Shown here: positions 19,444 to 27,905 of the stretch, one piece after another
Layout of the letters: each line of letters starts with the position of its first letter
Numbering within the stretch: the first letter of the stretch is position 1
NCBI RefSeq assembly: GCF_000264375.1
Contig: NZ_AJXW01000022.1
Span: 39,915 to 103,914 of the forward strand
DNA from: Rhodanobacter thiooxydans LCS2
Lineage (GTDB): Bacteria > Pseudomonadota > Gammaproteobacteria > Xanthomonadales > Rhodanobacteraceae
Reading direction: 5' to 3'
DNA: 64,000 nucleotides
Made by a program: the position numbers and the translations under genes
The notes under the pieces: model-generated
Told to the model about the DNA's origin: nothing
Databases searched by the model: none
What the model saw: only the letters and a program-made list of their open reading frames with translations

Positions 19444-19866
19444 ATGCCCCTGCTCACTCGGCTGGCCGACAAGGCCGGACTGATCGGCAGTGTCGTCTCG
19501 GCAGCGGCCTGCGTGAATTGCTTTCCCGCCTTGGCCAGCCTCGGTGCGGCGATCGGGTTGGGGGTGCTGAGCCCGTATGAAGGCCTGTTCATTCGCATCC
19601 TGCTGCCGGCGTTTGCGGCCATCGCGCTGTTCGCCAACGCGCTGGGCTGGCTCAGTCACCGGCAGTGGCCGCGTGCCGCGCTCGGCATGCTCGGCCCGTT
19701 GCTGGTGCTGGTGGCGGTATTTGTGATGCGGGCCAGTGGTCATCGCACCGGGTGGCTGCTCTATCCGGGTCTGCTGCTGATGGTGGCCGTGTCGATCCGC
19801 GATCTGCTGGCGCCGGCACCCAGCGCATCCTGCCGCACGGTCAGCGATACCGTGGATGCCCGCTGA
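19444..19866 (+). CDS. merC: MerC, mercuric ion uptake membrane protein (locus 1)
   Basis: 140-aa inner-membrane protein with four hydrophobic segments. The first carries the Hg(II) Cys pair in AACVNCFPALASLGAAIGLG. It moves Hg(II) to the cytoplasm for reduction. The start follows an AAAGGAG site. Locus 1 has no merA of its own, so it would rely on merA of locus 2 (29,361). The two MerC copies differ clearly, so this is not a recent duplicate. Confidence 0.9.
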   Translation: MPLLTRLADKAGLIGSVVSAAACVNCFPALASLGAAIGLGVLSPYEGLFIRILLPAFAAIALFANALGWLSHRQWPRAALGMLGPLLVLVAVFVMRASGHRTGWLLYPGLLLMVAVSIRDLLAPAPSASCRTVSDTVDAR

Positions 19867-19935
19867 ATCGACACGTAGATACGGGCACAGCGAAGACTCT
19901 GCCGACACTTCACCCTCATTTCTCCGGCGAAACAC

Positions 19936-20151
19936 ATGACGACCGAGCTCATCCTGCAGAGCACGCTGACCTGTCCGCATTGCGGCCATCAGGCCAGCGA
20001 AACGATGCCGACCAACGCCTGTCAGTTTTTCTATGACTGTGCGGGTTGCGGTGAACTGCTCCGGCCGAAAGCCGGTGATTGCTGCGTGTTCTGCTCCTAC
20101 GGCAGTGTGCCGTGTCCACCGATTCAACAACAAAAATCCTGCTGCGGATAG
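19936..20151 (+). CDS. GDCCVxC-domain small Cys-rich protein
   Basis: 71 aa with about a dozen Cys: CPHCG near residue 13, DCAGCGE, the signature GDCCVFCSYG and a SCCG end. Such proteins (named for GDCCVxC) occur in mercury and copper clusters, and the Cys pattern suggests metal binding in the cytoplasm. No signal peptide. It follows merC by 69 bp and likely shares its transcript. A second, broken copy lies at 31,428. Confidence 0.8.
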   Translation: MTTELILQSTLTCPHCGHQASETMPTNACQFFYDCAGCGELLRPKAGDCCVFCSYGSVPCPPIQQQKSCCG

Positions 20152-20171
20152 CCGTAGCTGAATCTTGTTCG

Positions 20172-20753
20172 TTAGGCTGTTTGGACGTTGACTCTGCTCC
20201 GCGATCTGGTGGTTGCCGCTATCCAGATGCTTAGGGTGGCGAACGCAGCGATAGCCAGCGCGCCCATCATGTCCCCTGGGTAATGCACGCCCAGATAGAT
20301 ACGTGCCCACGCCATCGGCAGACCTAGCAGTGCGACCAGCATGCCCCAACGACGCGTGCGTGGATCGAGCCAGAGCACGCCCGCGACCACCCATTGCGCG
20401 GTCAAGTGGTCGCTGGGGAAACTGCCGGTGGCAGCGTGGGTGATCCACGCATGGCCCACGCCGGCCACGAACGGGCGAGCTCTGTCCCACTCCACGCCGA
20501 TGAGCGCATTGCCGATCAAGGCCACGGCAGCGGCCACCAGCGCTTTCAACGCGGTGGCACGCATCGACCCTCGGGGCCACACCAGCATCAGCCCAAGGAC
20601 GCCGGCGGTCAGCACCAACGGCCCATCGGCGAATACGCGAGCCAAGTGCAGCATGACCGGTGACGGCGTTACCGTCGGGTGGATGGCTTGGAACAAGTGA
20701 AGATCCCAGCCGTACACGACCGTGCCGATCCACGCGATGAGAGACGACGTCAT
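20172..20753 (-). CDS. PAP2-family membrane phosphatase
   Basis: 193-aa integral membrane phosphatase. The three PAP2 motifs appear as EWDRARPF, GSFPSDHLTAQ and ARIYLGVHYPGD. Relatives dephosphorylate undecaprenyl diphosphate or other lipid phosphates. It starts in an ATGA overlap with the CDF gene, so it is the third gene of an operon ftr1-cdf-pap2. PbrB-type PAP2 proteins act in lead resistance by releasing phosphate to precipitate metal; a similar role here is inference. Confidence 0.85.
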   Translation of the reverse strand: MTSSLIAWIGTVVYGWDLHLFQAIHPTVTPSPVMLHLARVFADGPLVLTAGVLGLMLVWPRGSMRATALKALVAAAVALIGNALIGVEWDRARPFVAGVGHAWITHAATGSFPSDHLTAQWVVAGVLWLDPRTRRWGMLVALLGLPMAWARIYLGVHYPGDMMGALAIAAFATLSIWIAATTRSRSRVNVQTA

Positions 20754-21370
20754 GGCTTGGCGATCGCCGTTGCGGCGACGCGTGCCTCCCGCGCCTCGCG
20801 AAGAATGCCAAAAGCCTCCTTGAGCACATACATCGCGATGGCCGCACCGATCACCAGATCGGGCACAGGGCTGTGCAGCCAGAACACCAGGACACCCGAC
20901 AGGATCACCGCTCCATTCGCGATGACATCGACCCGGGTGAACAGCCATGTCGCGCGAAGGTGAACCTCACCCTGACGGAAACGGCCCAGCAATCGCAGTA
21001 CTGTGGCGTTGACGATCAGCGCGACAAAGGCGATGGCCATCATCCATCCGCCTTCCGGATGACTTCCGTTCACCACGCGCCATACCACGCCGAGTAAGAC
21101 ACCCAGCCCCAGGATCAGCAGCAGCGCTCCACTCAGTTGCGCGGCGGAGGCCTTGAAGCGGGCACTGCGTGCCCACGCCGCCAGGCCGATGCCGTAGGCA
21201 CAGGCGTCGGCCAGCATGTCCAGCGAATCGGCGATTAAACCCATCGACTGGGCGATCAGCCCAGCGACGATACCGACCACGAACATCGTGGCATTGAGTC
21301 CCAGGGCGAGGCGCAGAATCCGGCGCTCCGCCTCGTTAGACGCTTCGGCGTGGCAGCCGCAGTCACTCAT
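20750..21370 (-). CDS. cation diffusion facilitator-type transporter
   Basis: 206-aa CDF-family protein with about six membrane segments and the metal-site Asp pairs (LIADSLDMLADACAYG early; the later site reads FTRVDVIANGAV). It is short and lacks the usual cytoplasmic C-terminal domain, as in the cation-transporter subgroup near DmeF. The N-terminus is MSDCGCHAEA. It probably exports a divalent metal. It starts 12 bp after the FTR1 gene and overlaps pap2. Confidence 0.82.
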   Translation of the reverse strand: MSDCGCHAEASNEAERRILRLALGLNATMFVVGIVAGLIAQSMGLIADSLDMLADACAYGIGLAAWARSARFKASAAQLSGALLLILGLGVLLGVVWRVVNGSHPEGGWMMAIAFVALIVNATVLRLLGRFRQGEVHLRATWLFTRVDVIANGAVILSGVLVFWLHSPVPDLVIGAAIAMYVLKEAFGILREAREARVAATAIAKP

Positions 21371-21382
21371 ATCGCATCGCCT

Positions 21383-23368
21383 TCAGTCCGCATCGGTCAG
21401 AACTTCCCGGGTCGCAGAGGGTGACGGCATCGGTCGACGGCCACGACGGATATTGAACACGAATCCAACGGCCAGCAGTACCAAAATCGCCAACTGCGCC
21501 AGCAAGGATTGCCAAGTCGGATAAATGCCCAGCAGTTCGATATGCGGCACCGGCGCGACGCTCACTGCCACCCAGCCGGCTTCCTGCAGGGCGGCGACGC
21601 CCTTGCCGGTCAGCACGATGGCGAGCACGGCGATCAGCGCCGAACTGGCCGAGAAGAACGTGCCAATCGGCAGCCGACGACTGGTGCGCAGCAGCACCCA
21701 GGCGATCAACCCCAGCACTGCCGCACCGGCGGCGATGCCGGCGAGCAGCCACACTTCCTGACCATCGTTCCACAGGGCGGCATAGAACAAGATGCTCTCG
21801 AACACCTCGCGGTACACCGAGATGAAGGCCAGCCCGAACAGGAACCATGCGGAACGCCGGTTGAGCGCGGCCGCCATCTTTTCCTTCAGATACGCCTGCC
21901 AGCGACCGCCGATACTTTTCTGATGCATCCACAGACCGACCCCAAGCAGCACGAACGCCGCAAACAGCGACGACAGCCCCTCGGTCAATTCACGACCGGC
22001 ACCACTGATGGAAATCGCATAGCTGGCGATCGCCCAGGTAATTCCTCCCGCGACCAACGCGAGGCTCCAACCGGCATGCACGTAGCGCAATGCTTCGGGT
22101 CGCGCGGCTTTGCGCAGGAAAGCAAGCAGCGCGACCACGACCAGCAGAGCTTCCAGACCTTCACGCACCAGGATCGTAAAAGCACCCAGGAAAGTGGCAG
22201 CCGCATCGCCTGCGGCATCGTTGGTGACTTCTTGTGCGCGCGCCAACAGGCCATCGACCTCATCGGCCTGTTTCGACACCGATTCCACCGAGGTGCTGCT
22301 CGTCAGCGCGGTGCGATAGGCACCCATCGCCGTTTCAAGCTTGGCGCGCAGCGCGCCGTCACGCGCATTGAGTTGCGGTTCGACCGGCTCCACGCCATCG
22401 AGGTAGGCGGACAGTGCCAGTTGGGTGGCTTGCGCCTTGGCACCGGCTCGGTAAGCCGTCAGGCTCGCCGCCAGTCGCGCGCGCGCCAGAGGAATACCCG
22501 CTAACGCCTGCTGCTGGATGACGTCAGGGTGGGCCCGCAAATAGCCCACGATCGTCCGGGCACGCTCCGCACCGAGGGTGGGCGTCAGCTGCGCGACACG
22601 CGCACGCGACAATTCCTTCAAGTCGGCGATCTGTGCACGGGCGGCGGTGTCGTGTTGCCAGGTATCGGCGCCGGTGGCCGCTTCCTTGGTGTACGCCAGC
22701 GAACCCACGTAGTACGCCAGCGCCCAGCGGTCGTCGGACGACAGCTGCTGCGCGTAGCTCGCCATCGGCGTGCCTTCCACACCTTGGCTGATCACCTCGT
22801 ACAACGACAACGCGCTGCGCTGATCCGCCCGCGTCTGGTCGGTGAAGTTCACCGGGTGGGGCGACAGCTGCAGGCCGGCCGGACCATCGCCATGGCCGGT
22901 CGCTCCATGACAGGCGGCGCACTGGTTCTGATAGAGCGTCGCCCCACGCGCCAGATCGGGGGCGTGTTCCGGAGCGGTCGGCACCGGATACGCTTGCAGC
23001 AACGCATCGGCCAGCGCGTGCGCTTGCGTCGCCACTTGGGCGGGCGCCGCCTTGGCATCGACCGAGGCCACCAATGTATCGGCCTGCTTCATGAGTGCGG
23101 GCGTGGTCGCGGTCGGTGGCAACGCGCCGATGCGCGATCGAGCCGTCGATGTGAATTCCCGCATCTCGGCATACTCGGATGCGCTGATCACCGCGCCATC
23201 CTTCACCGCACCCGCGTAATCGGTCGCCAGATAGTCGAGCATCTGCCAGGTTTGCGGCACCGATGCGATGACATCTTGAGCCCAGACCGGAAAGGCCGTC
23301 ATGCCGAACAAGAGCAAAATCGCCATGGAAAGGCCGCGAAAGGCGGCGCGAATACGAGTCGTTATCAT
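21383..23368 (-). CDS. FTR1-family permease fused to N-terminal cytochrome c domain
   Basis: 661-aa protein. It has a signal peptide (residues 1-30, to VWAQ), helical periplasmic regions and a cytochrome c site QCAACHGATGHGDG at about residue 152. From about residue 390 there is an FTR1 iron-permease domain with both metal motifs, REGLEALLVV and REVFESILFY. FTR1 proteins import Fe; haem-fused forms may couple import to iron oxidation. First gene of a three-gene operon with cdf and pap2. An inverted repeat covers the assigned start; an internal Met at residue 15 is an alternative start. Confidence 0.82.
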   Translation of the reverse strand: MITTRIRAAFRGLSMAILLLFGMTAFPVWAQDVIASVPQTWQMLDYLATDYAGAVKDGAVISASEYAEMREFTSTARSRIGALPPTATTPALMKQADTLVASVDAKAAPAQVATQAHALADALLQAYPVPTAPEHAPDLARGATLYQNQCAACHGATGHGDGPAGLQLSPHPVNFTDQTRADQRSALSLYEVISQGVEGTPMASYAQQLSSDDRWALAYYVGSLAYTKEAATGADTWQHDTAARAQIADLKELSRARVAQLTPTLGAERARTIVGYLRAHPDVIQQQALAGIPLARARLAASLTAYRAGAKAQATQLALSAYLDGVEPVEPQLNARDGALRAKLETAMGAYRTALTSSTSVESVSKQADEVDGLLARAQEVTNDAAGDAAATFLGAFTILVREGLEALLVVVALLAFLRKAARPEALRYVHAGWSLALVAGGITWAIASYAISISGAGRELTEGLSSLFAAFVLLGVGLWMHQKSIGGRWQAYLKEKMAAALNRRSAWFLFGLAFISVYREVFESILFYAALWNDGQEVWLLAGIAAGAAVLGLIAWVLLRTSRRLPIGTFFSASSALIAVLAIVLTGKGVAALQEAGWVAVSVAPVPHIELLGIYPTWQSLLAQLAILVLLAVGFVFNIRRGRRPMPSPSATREVLTDAD

Positions 23369-23380
23369 CTGACGATGATA
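23363..23380 (-). promoter_or_regulatory. inverted repeat over the FTR1 start codon
   Basis: TATCATC (23363-23369) and GATGATA (23374-23380) around 4 bases. It could be a metal-regulator operator, for example loosely Fur-like, or just codon structure. It overlaps the assigned ATG. Confidence 0.35.
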
Positions 23381-23543
23381 CTCGTCCTTGAAGAATTCGC
23401 CAGCACATCATCTCAGCCACGGCGTCCACCGATTCTGTAGCTGGAACCGGTGTGCCGCAGGAGGGCCAGTCGCTAACTGACGTCACCCAAAGGTTGATGT
23501 TGCTCAGCCGACTGCAATCGAAGCAATTACCGAGTCCCGATTG

Positions 23544-23918
23544 TTAGAGCGACGACGTTCGACGTTTACGACTCGGTGGGTTGGCAGCGACTAGTGGTTT
23601 GCACGAACTCTTACCGACTCCGCAGCTACCGTCGGTCTGGCTGCAGCAATGATCCGTGAGATAGCCAATCAGATCGTTCATCGCCTCGATCACGGGGGCG
23701 TAGTAGATGAAACGTCCACTCTGCTGGCTGGTCACAAGACCGGCGTGCGACAGCTCTTTCAGATGAAAGGAGAGTGTGGCGTTGGGCAAGCCCAACTTTT
23801 CGGCGATCGCACTGGCGGCCAAGCCGTCCGGGGCGTGCTCGATCAACAGCCGATAAACCGCCAACCGCGACTCCTGAGCGAGCGCCGAAAGGATCGTGAG
23901 GACTTGTTTGGTCTGCAT
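23544..23918 (-). CDS. arsR: ArsR-family arsenic-responsive repressor
   Basis: 124-aa winged-helix repressor. MQTKQVLTILSALAQESRLA is the standard ArsR start. The DNA-reading helix is LPNATLSFHLKELSHAGLV, and the C-terminal HCCSQTDGSCG supplies Cys for arsenite. An upstream in-frame ATG at 23,984 gives a longer form with no family match. It is the promoter-distal gene of the leftward ars set, 73 bp after arsC, and may have its own promoter. The 175 bp between it and the FTR1 start show no gene. Confidence 0.88.
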   Translation of the reverse strand: MQTKQVLTILSALAQESRLAVYRLLIEHAPDGLAASAIAEKLGLPNATLSFHLKELSHAGLVTSQQSGRFIYYAPVIEAMNDLIGYLTDHCCSQTDGSCGVGKSSCKPLVAANPPSRKRRTSSL

Positions 23919-23991
23919 GGTGCGGGTGGCCGTCTCAGCACGGTGTACGGTGATCTTCGTGGGCAGTGTAATGCTTGCACTCATCACTGGA

Positions 23992-24504
23992 TCAGCCGGC
24001 CGTATCGTTGCTGGATGCCTTTCCGATCGCATCGAGCCGACTTGATAGCGCGAGCCGATCCAGGGCCGTCACGTTCAAATTGAGTAACAGGCTGATTCGT
24101 TGTTGTAGAAGATTTCGGGCCAGCACAAAGGCTTTGTAAACAGTGGCCTCATCGCCTTGCGCCTTCGCAGGATCGGGAATGCTCCAGTGCGCGGTGATGG
24201 GCGCACCCGGCCACGCGGGGCAAACTTCGCCGGCCACTTGGTCGCACACGGTGATCACGAAATCCATCACGGGAGCCTCCAGTGTCGTGAACTCCGCCCA
24301 GCTCTTGCTGCGCAACCCGTCAATGGGAAGGTCCACGGCCTTGAGCACGTCCAGCGTCTGGGGGTAGATGAACCCTTTGGGCTGGCTTCCGGCGCTGTAG
24401 CCTTGAAAGCGATCGCGGCCAAAATGATGGACGGTCGCCTCGGCCAGAATGCTGCGCGCCGAGTTGCCAGTGCACACGAACAACACGTTGTAGTGACCTT
24501 GCAT
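23992..24504 (-). CDS. arsC: arsenate reductase, LMW-PTP type (copy 1)
   Basis: 170-aa ArsC of the thioredoxin/LMW-phosphatase fold. The P-loop FVCTGNSARSILAE lies at about residues 8-21, with later Cys in VCDQVAGEVCP and the HWSIPDPAK acid loop. It reduces arsenate to arsenite for export by ACR3. It lies 13 bp after ACR3. The C-terminus is longer than minimal and the role of that tail is unknown. Confidence 0.88.
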   Translation of the reverse strand: MQGHYNVLFVCTGNSARSILAEATVHHFGRDRFQGYSAGSQPKGFIYPQTLDVLKAVDLPIDGLRSKSWAEFTTLEAPVMDFVITVCDQVAGEVCPAWPGAPITAHWSIPDPAKAQGDEATVYKAFVLARNLLQQRISLLLNLNVTALDRLALSSRLDAIGKASSNDTAG

Positions 24505-24517
24505 GAGGATGCTCCGA

Positions 24518-25606
24518 TCAAGCCTGCGGTGATTCATACCAACGCTTGCTGCCGTTGACGATGCGAACCACCGACAACATCACCGGCACTTCGATCAGGA
24601 CGCCAACCACGGTGGCTAGCGCGGCGCCGGAGTGCACGCCGAACAGACCCACCGCGGTGGCGACGGCCAACTCGAAGAAGTTGCTGGCACCGATCAGCGC
24701 CGAAGGGCCGGCCACGCAATGGGGCACCCCGAATCGACGGTTGAGCCAGTAAGCCAGTCCGGAGTTGAAATACACCTGGATCAGGATCGGCACGGCCAGC
24801 ATGGCGATGACCAACGGCTGGGCAAGGATCTGTTGGCCCTGGAACCCGAACAAAAGCACCAAGGTCGCCAGCAGTGCGAACAAGGATGCCGGCCCCAGGT
24901 GCTGAAGCAGTTTCTGCAGTTGCGCCTCGCCGCCCCGGGAAAGTACCCAGCGGCGAAGGGCGATGCTGATGACCACGGGCACTACGATGTAGAGCAGCAC
25001 TGACAGCAGCAATGTGTTCCAGGGCACCGTGATTGAAGAAATCCCCAGCAGCAGCGCGACGATGGGTGCGAACGCCACCACCATGATGGCGTCGTTCAAG
25101 GCGACCTGACTCAGTGTGAAGTTGGGCTCGCCGCCGCACAGGTTGCTCCAGACAAACACCATCGCCGTGCACGGTGCCGCAGCCAGCAGGATCAGGCCGG
25201 CAATGTAGGAGTCGAGCTGTGCGGCAGGCAGGTAGCCGGCGAAGACATGGCGGATGAATATCCATCCCAGCAGTGCCATCGAGAACGGTTTCACCGCCCA
25301 GTTGATAAAGAGCGTGACACCGATACCTTTCCACTGACGGCGCACGCCGCCAAGCGCGCTGAAGTCGATCTTCAGCAGCATCGGGATGATCATCAGCCAG
25401 ATGAGGATCGCTACCGGCAGGTTGACCTGAGCGACTTGCATGTTCCCAAGGGATTCAAAGGTGTCAGGCAACCAGTGGCCCAAGGTCGTGCCCACCACGA
25501 TGCACAGCAAGACCCAGAGCGTGAGGTAGCGTTCGAAGAAGCCGATGCGGTTGCCCTCCACCGTACCCGGATCGACATCAACCGCGTCTGCAGGCAACAG
25601 GCTCAT
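24518..25606 (-). CDS. acr3: ACR3-family arsenite efflux permease
   Basis: 362-aa permease with about ten membrane segments. The ACR3 signature Cys lies in LLAAAPCTAMVFVWSNL, and the NDAIM and GASNFFELAVA segments are typical. It exports arsenite from the cytoplasm. The start overlaps the stop of the upstream arsC by 4 bp. Two LMW-PTP-type arsC genes therefore flank it in one transcript. Confidence 0.93.
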   Translation of the reverse strand: MSLLPADAVDVDPGTVEGNRIGFFERYLTLWVLLCIVVGTTLGHWLPDTFESLGNMQVAQVNLPVAILIWLMIIPMLLKIDFSALGGVRRQWKGIGVTLFINWAVKPFSMALLGWIFIRHVFAGYLPAAQLDSYIAGLILLAAAPCTAMVFVWSNLCGGEPNFTLSQVALNDAIMVVAFAPIVALLLGISSITVPWNTLLLSVLLYIVVPVVISIALRRWVLSRGGEAQLQKLLQHLGPASLFALLATLVLLFGFQGQQILAQPLVIAMLAVPILIQVYFNSGLAYWLNRRFGVPHCVAGPSALIGASNFFELAVATAVGLFGVHSGAALATVVGVLIEVPVMLSVVRIVNGSKRWYESPQA

Positions 25607-26112
25607 ACGTGCTCCTCTTCAGCGTCAGTGATGGTGCCGATGTGATCCAGTGCCCGCTTCAACTCGTCCTGACTCAACGTTTCCACCGGCAGGTTCAGCA
25701 GCGCGGTGATTCGGTAAAGCACGAGCGTATGGGCACGCCGGAAGGCCTCGGTCGCGGCGCCGGCACCCTGGACAGCCGCTGGATCGGGCAGGCCCCAGTG
25801 GGCCTTCACGAAATCGCCGAACAGTACCGGGCACGTCTCATTCGCGGCGTTGTCGCAGACGGTTATCACGATATCCAGTGGCGGCGCACCTTCCTCGGTA
25901 AAGCGATCCCAGGACTTGCTGCTAAGACCTTCGGTGGAGATGTCGAGGGCTTTGAGTTCCTCGATCGCATAGGGGTTCACATGGCCGGTCGGCTGACTGC
26001 CGGCGCTAAAGGCTTCGAAACGGCCTTTGCCCAGATGGTTGAGGGTCGCTTCGGACAAGATGCTGCGAGCGGAATTGCCGGTACAAATGAATAGAACGCG
26101 ACACGGGTTCAT
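25603..26112 (-). CDS. arsC: arsenate reductase, LMW-PTP type (copy 2)
   Basis: 169-aa paralogue of the gene at 23,992, first gene of the leftward ars operon. The P-loop is FICTGNSARSILSE (about residues 8-21), with VCDNAANETCPVL and HWGLPDPAAV downstream. The two copies differ throughout, so they are old paralogues or separately acquired. ATG 26112 is used because the conserved MNPCRVLFIC start follows it. Confidence 0.88.
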   Translation of the reverse strand: MNPCRVLFICTGNSARSILSEATLNHLGKGRFEAFSAGSQPTGHVNPYAIEELKALDISTEGLSSKSWDRFTEEGAPPLDIVITVCDNAANETCPVLFGDFVKAHWGLPDPAAVQGAGAATEAFRRAHTLVLYRITALLNLPVETLSQDELKRALDHIGTITDAEEEHV

Positions 26113-26127
26113 GACAGCCTCGGCTTG

Positions 26128-26155
26128 GATTCTATATTTCCATAATGATAGAATC
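26128..26155. promoter_or_regulatory. probable ArsR operator between divergent ars transcripts
   Basis: AT-rich dyad in the 71-bp divergent gap: GATTCTAT (26128-26135) and ATAGAATC (26148-26155), perfect 8-bp arms, 12-bp spacer. Its place between arsC (left) and arsH (right) fits an ArsR site controlling both. Binding is inferred. Confidence 0.6.
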
Positions 26156-26183
26156 ATCAAATCAAAGCAACAGGAATCTCTTC

Positions 26184-26972
26184 ATGACCATGCAGGATCT
26201 GCCCCATATTGCGGCCGATGTTTTGGATACCCCGACCTTGGCCAAATTGGCGCTGCCGGCAGACTCCAGTCACCCGCCGCGCATCCTGCTCCTATACGGC
26301 TCCCTGCGCCCCCAGTCGTTCAGTCGCAAGCTGGCGTTGGAGGCCGAGCGCATCCTGCGGCAGTTCGGCGCCGAGACGCGCGTGTTCGATCCGCACGAGC
26401 TGCCGATCCTGGACAGCGTGCCGGCCAATCACCCAAAGGTGCAGGAGCTGCGCGCGCTTTCTTTGTGGTCAGAAGGTCAGGTCTGGGTGAGTCCAGAACG
26501 CCATGGCTCGGTGACCGGCGTGTTCAAGAACCAGATCGACTGGCTGCCGCTGGAAGACGGCAGCGTGCGACCGACGCAGGGTCGCACCCTCGCCGTGATG
26601 CAGGTCAGTGGCGGATCGCAATCCTTCAATGTCGTGAACGCGTTGCGCGTGCTCGGTCGCTGGATGCGCATGGTGACCATCCCGAACCAGTCATCCGTCG
26701 CCAAGGCCTGGCAGGAGTTCGACGACACCGGTCGTATGAAGCCGTCGCCGTTCTATGATCGTGTCGTGGACGTGATGGAGGAGTTGTTCAAGTTCACGCT
26801 GATGGTGCGTGATCGCAGCGACTATCTGACCGACCGCTATAGCGAACGCAAAGGTGCGGCCAAAGCACGTGCCCTGTCTGTCGCCGCCGGCGTAGTAGAG
26901 GTGGCTAAACCTCAGCTGGCCCCAGCTATACAGCCCGCCAAAGCCAGTTGCTGTGCCAGCGGAACCTGCTGA
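26184..26972 (+). CDS. arsH: ArsH, NADPH-dependent FMN oxidoreductase
   Basis: 262-aa flavodoxin-like ArsH. The FMN loop is [15 protein letters not shown], then [19 protein letters not shown] and the VSGGSQSFN segment, all typical. ArsH oxidises trivalent organoarsenicals and protects against arsenic. The C-terminus adds a [10 protein letters not shown] tail with three Cys, which may bind metal. It reads right from the shared ars promoter, ahead of a second type of arsC. Confidence 0.92.
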   Translation: MTMQDLPHIAADVLDTPTLAKLALPADSSHPPRILLLYGSLRPQSFSRKLALEAERILRQFGAETRVFDPHELPILDSVPANHPKVQELRALSLWSEGQVWVSPERHGSVTGVFKNQIDWLPLEDGSVRPTQGRTLAVMQVSGGSQSFNVVNALRVLGRWMRMVTIPNQSSVAKAWQEFDDTGRMKPSPFYDRVVDVMEELFKFTLMVRDRSDYLTDRYSERKGAAKARALSVAAGVVEVAKPQLAPAIQPAKASCCASGTC

Positions 26973-26974
26973 CC

Positions 26975-27412
26975 ATGAACACAAACGCACCGATGACCGC
27001 CACGATCTACCACAACCCTGATTGCGGCACCTCACGCAATGCGCTGGCTTTGATCCGGCATGCCGGTGTCGAGCCGACCGTGATCGAATATCTCAAAACG
27101 CCTTCGAGCCGCGAACAACTGGTCATGCCTATCGACGAAGCCATGCTCAAGCCGCGCGAGGCCCTGCGTGAGAAGGGAACGCCCTTCGCCGAGCTAGGAC
27201 TGGACGCCCCCGGAATCACCGATGACACCCTCATCGATGCCATGTTGAAGCATCCGATTCTGATCAATCGTCCCTTCGTCGTGACGACCCTGGGTACACG
27301 GCTATGCCGTCCCTCAGAGGTGGTGCTCGACATTCTGCCGCCGGTGACGCGCCCATTCGCCAAGGAAGACGGCGAAGTCGTGATCGATGCCAATGGCAAG
27401 GGGGGTCTCTGA
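26975..27412 (+). CDS. arsC: arsenate reductase, glutaredoxin-coupled type
   Basis: 145-aa ArsC of the Spx/ArsC fold, unrelated to the LMW-PTP type. The catalytic Cys is in IYHNPDCGTSRNALALIR. The three Arg region and the HPILINRPFVVT segment are conserved. It reduces arsenate using glutathione and glutaredoxin. It lies 2 bp after arsH. It is the third arsenate reductase here. Its stop abuts the converging merR stop. Confidence 0.93.
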   Translation: MNTNAPMTATIYHNPDCGTSRNALALIRHAGVEPTVIEYLKTPSSREQLVMPIDEAMLKPREALREKGTPFAELGLDAPGITDDTLIDAMLKHPILINRPFVVTTLGTRLCRPSEVVLDILPPVTRPFAKEDGEVVIDANGKGGL

Positions 27413-27865
27413 TCAGGTCGTGTGATTTACAGCTTCGGTCAGTGTTGCGTGCGGTTTGGGCACACGATCTTCTTGTCTTAGAAAATCCAGTGTCGGGCAG
27501 CGCCCGCCACGCGGAGCACATGCACAGTGGTCAGCGAGCTGCACGAGCTCGACTTCCAGTTGCTTCAGGTTTTCCAGTTTGCGGCGCACATCCAAGAGCT
27601 TGTATTCGGTCAAGCGGCGTGTCTGCTCGCAGGCGCGTCTACCTGTGAGTTGCAACAGCCCGGCAATCTCATCGAGCGTGAAGCCCATGCTCTTGGCGCG
27701 GCGGATGAATTGCAGTCGCGCCACGTCCGGCGGCCCGTAACGACGCACGCCGCCCAGCGGCCGCAAGGGCTCTTGCAGCAAACCGATACGTTGGTAATAG
27801 CGCACGGTCTCGATGTGCACATCGGCGGCCGAGGCCAGTCGACCGATGGTGAGGGTGGCGGGCAT
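27413..27865 (-). CDS. merR: MerR, mercury-responsive regulator (locus 2)
   Basis: 150-aa MerR protein. HTH: LTIGRLASAADVHIETVRYYQR. Hg-site Cys appear in RRACEQTRRL, DHCACAPRG and GRCPTLDFL. It diverges from merT over a clear MerR operator. It differs much from the locus 1 MerR, so the loci were probably acquired separately. Confidence 0.92.
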   Translation of the reverse strand: MPATLTIGRLASAADVHIETVRYYQRIGLLQEPLRPLGGVRRYGPPDVARLQFIRRAKSMGFTLDEIAGLLQLTGRRACEQTRRLTEYKLLDVRRKLENLKQLEVELVQLADHCACAPRGGRCPTLDFLRQEDRVPKPHATLTEAVNHTT

Positions 27866-27867
27866 GC

Positions 27868-27898
27868 TTGACTCCGTAGTCGGGTACGGAGGTTAGTA
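27868..27898 (+). promoter_or_regulatory. MerR-type promoter/operator of locus 2
   Basis: -35 TTGACT (27868-27873) and -10 TTAGTA (27893-27898), 19-bp spacer, with a perfect dyad CTCCGTA (27872-27878) and TACGGAG (27885-27891). The merT ATG is only 7 nt after the -10, so the merT mRNA may be leaderless. Confidence 0.78.
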
Positions 27899-27905
27899 TG
27901 CGCGC

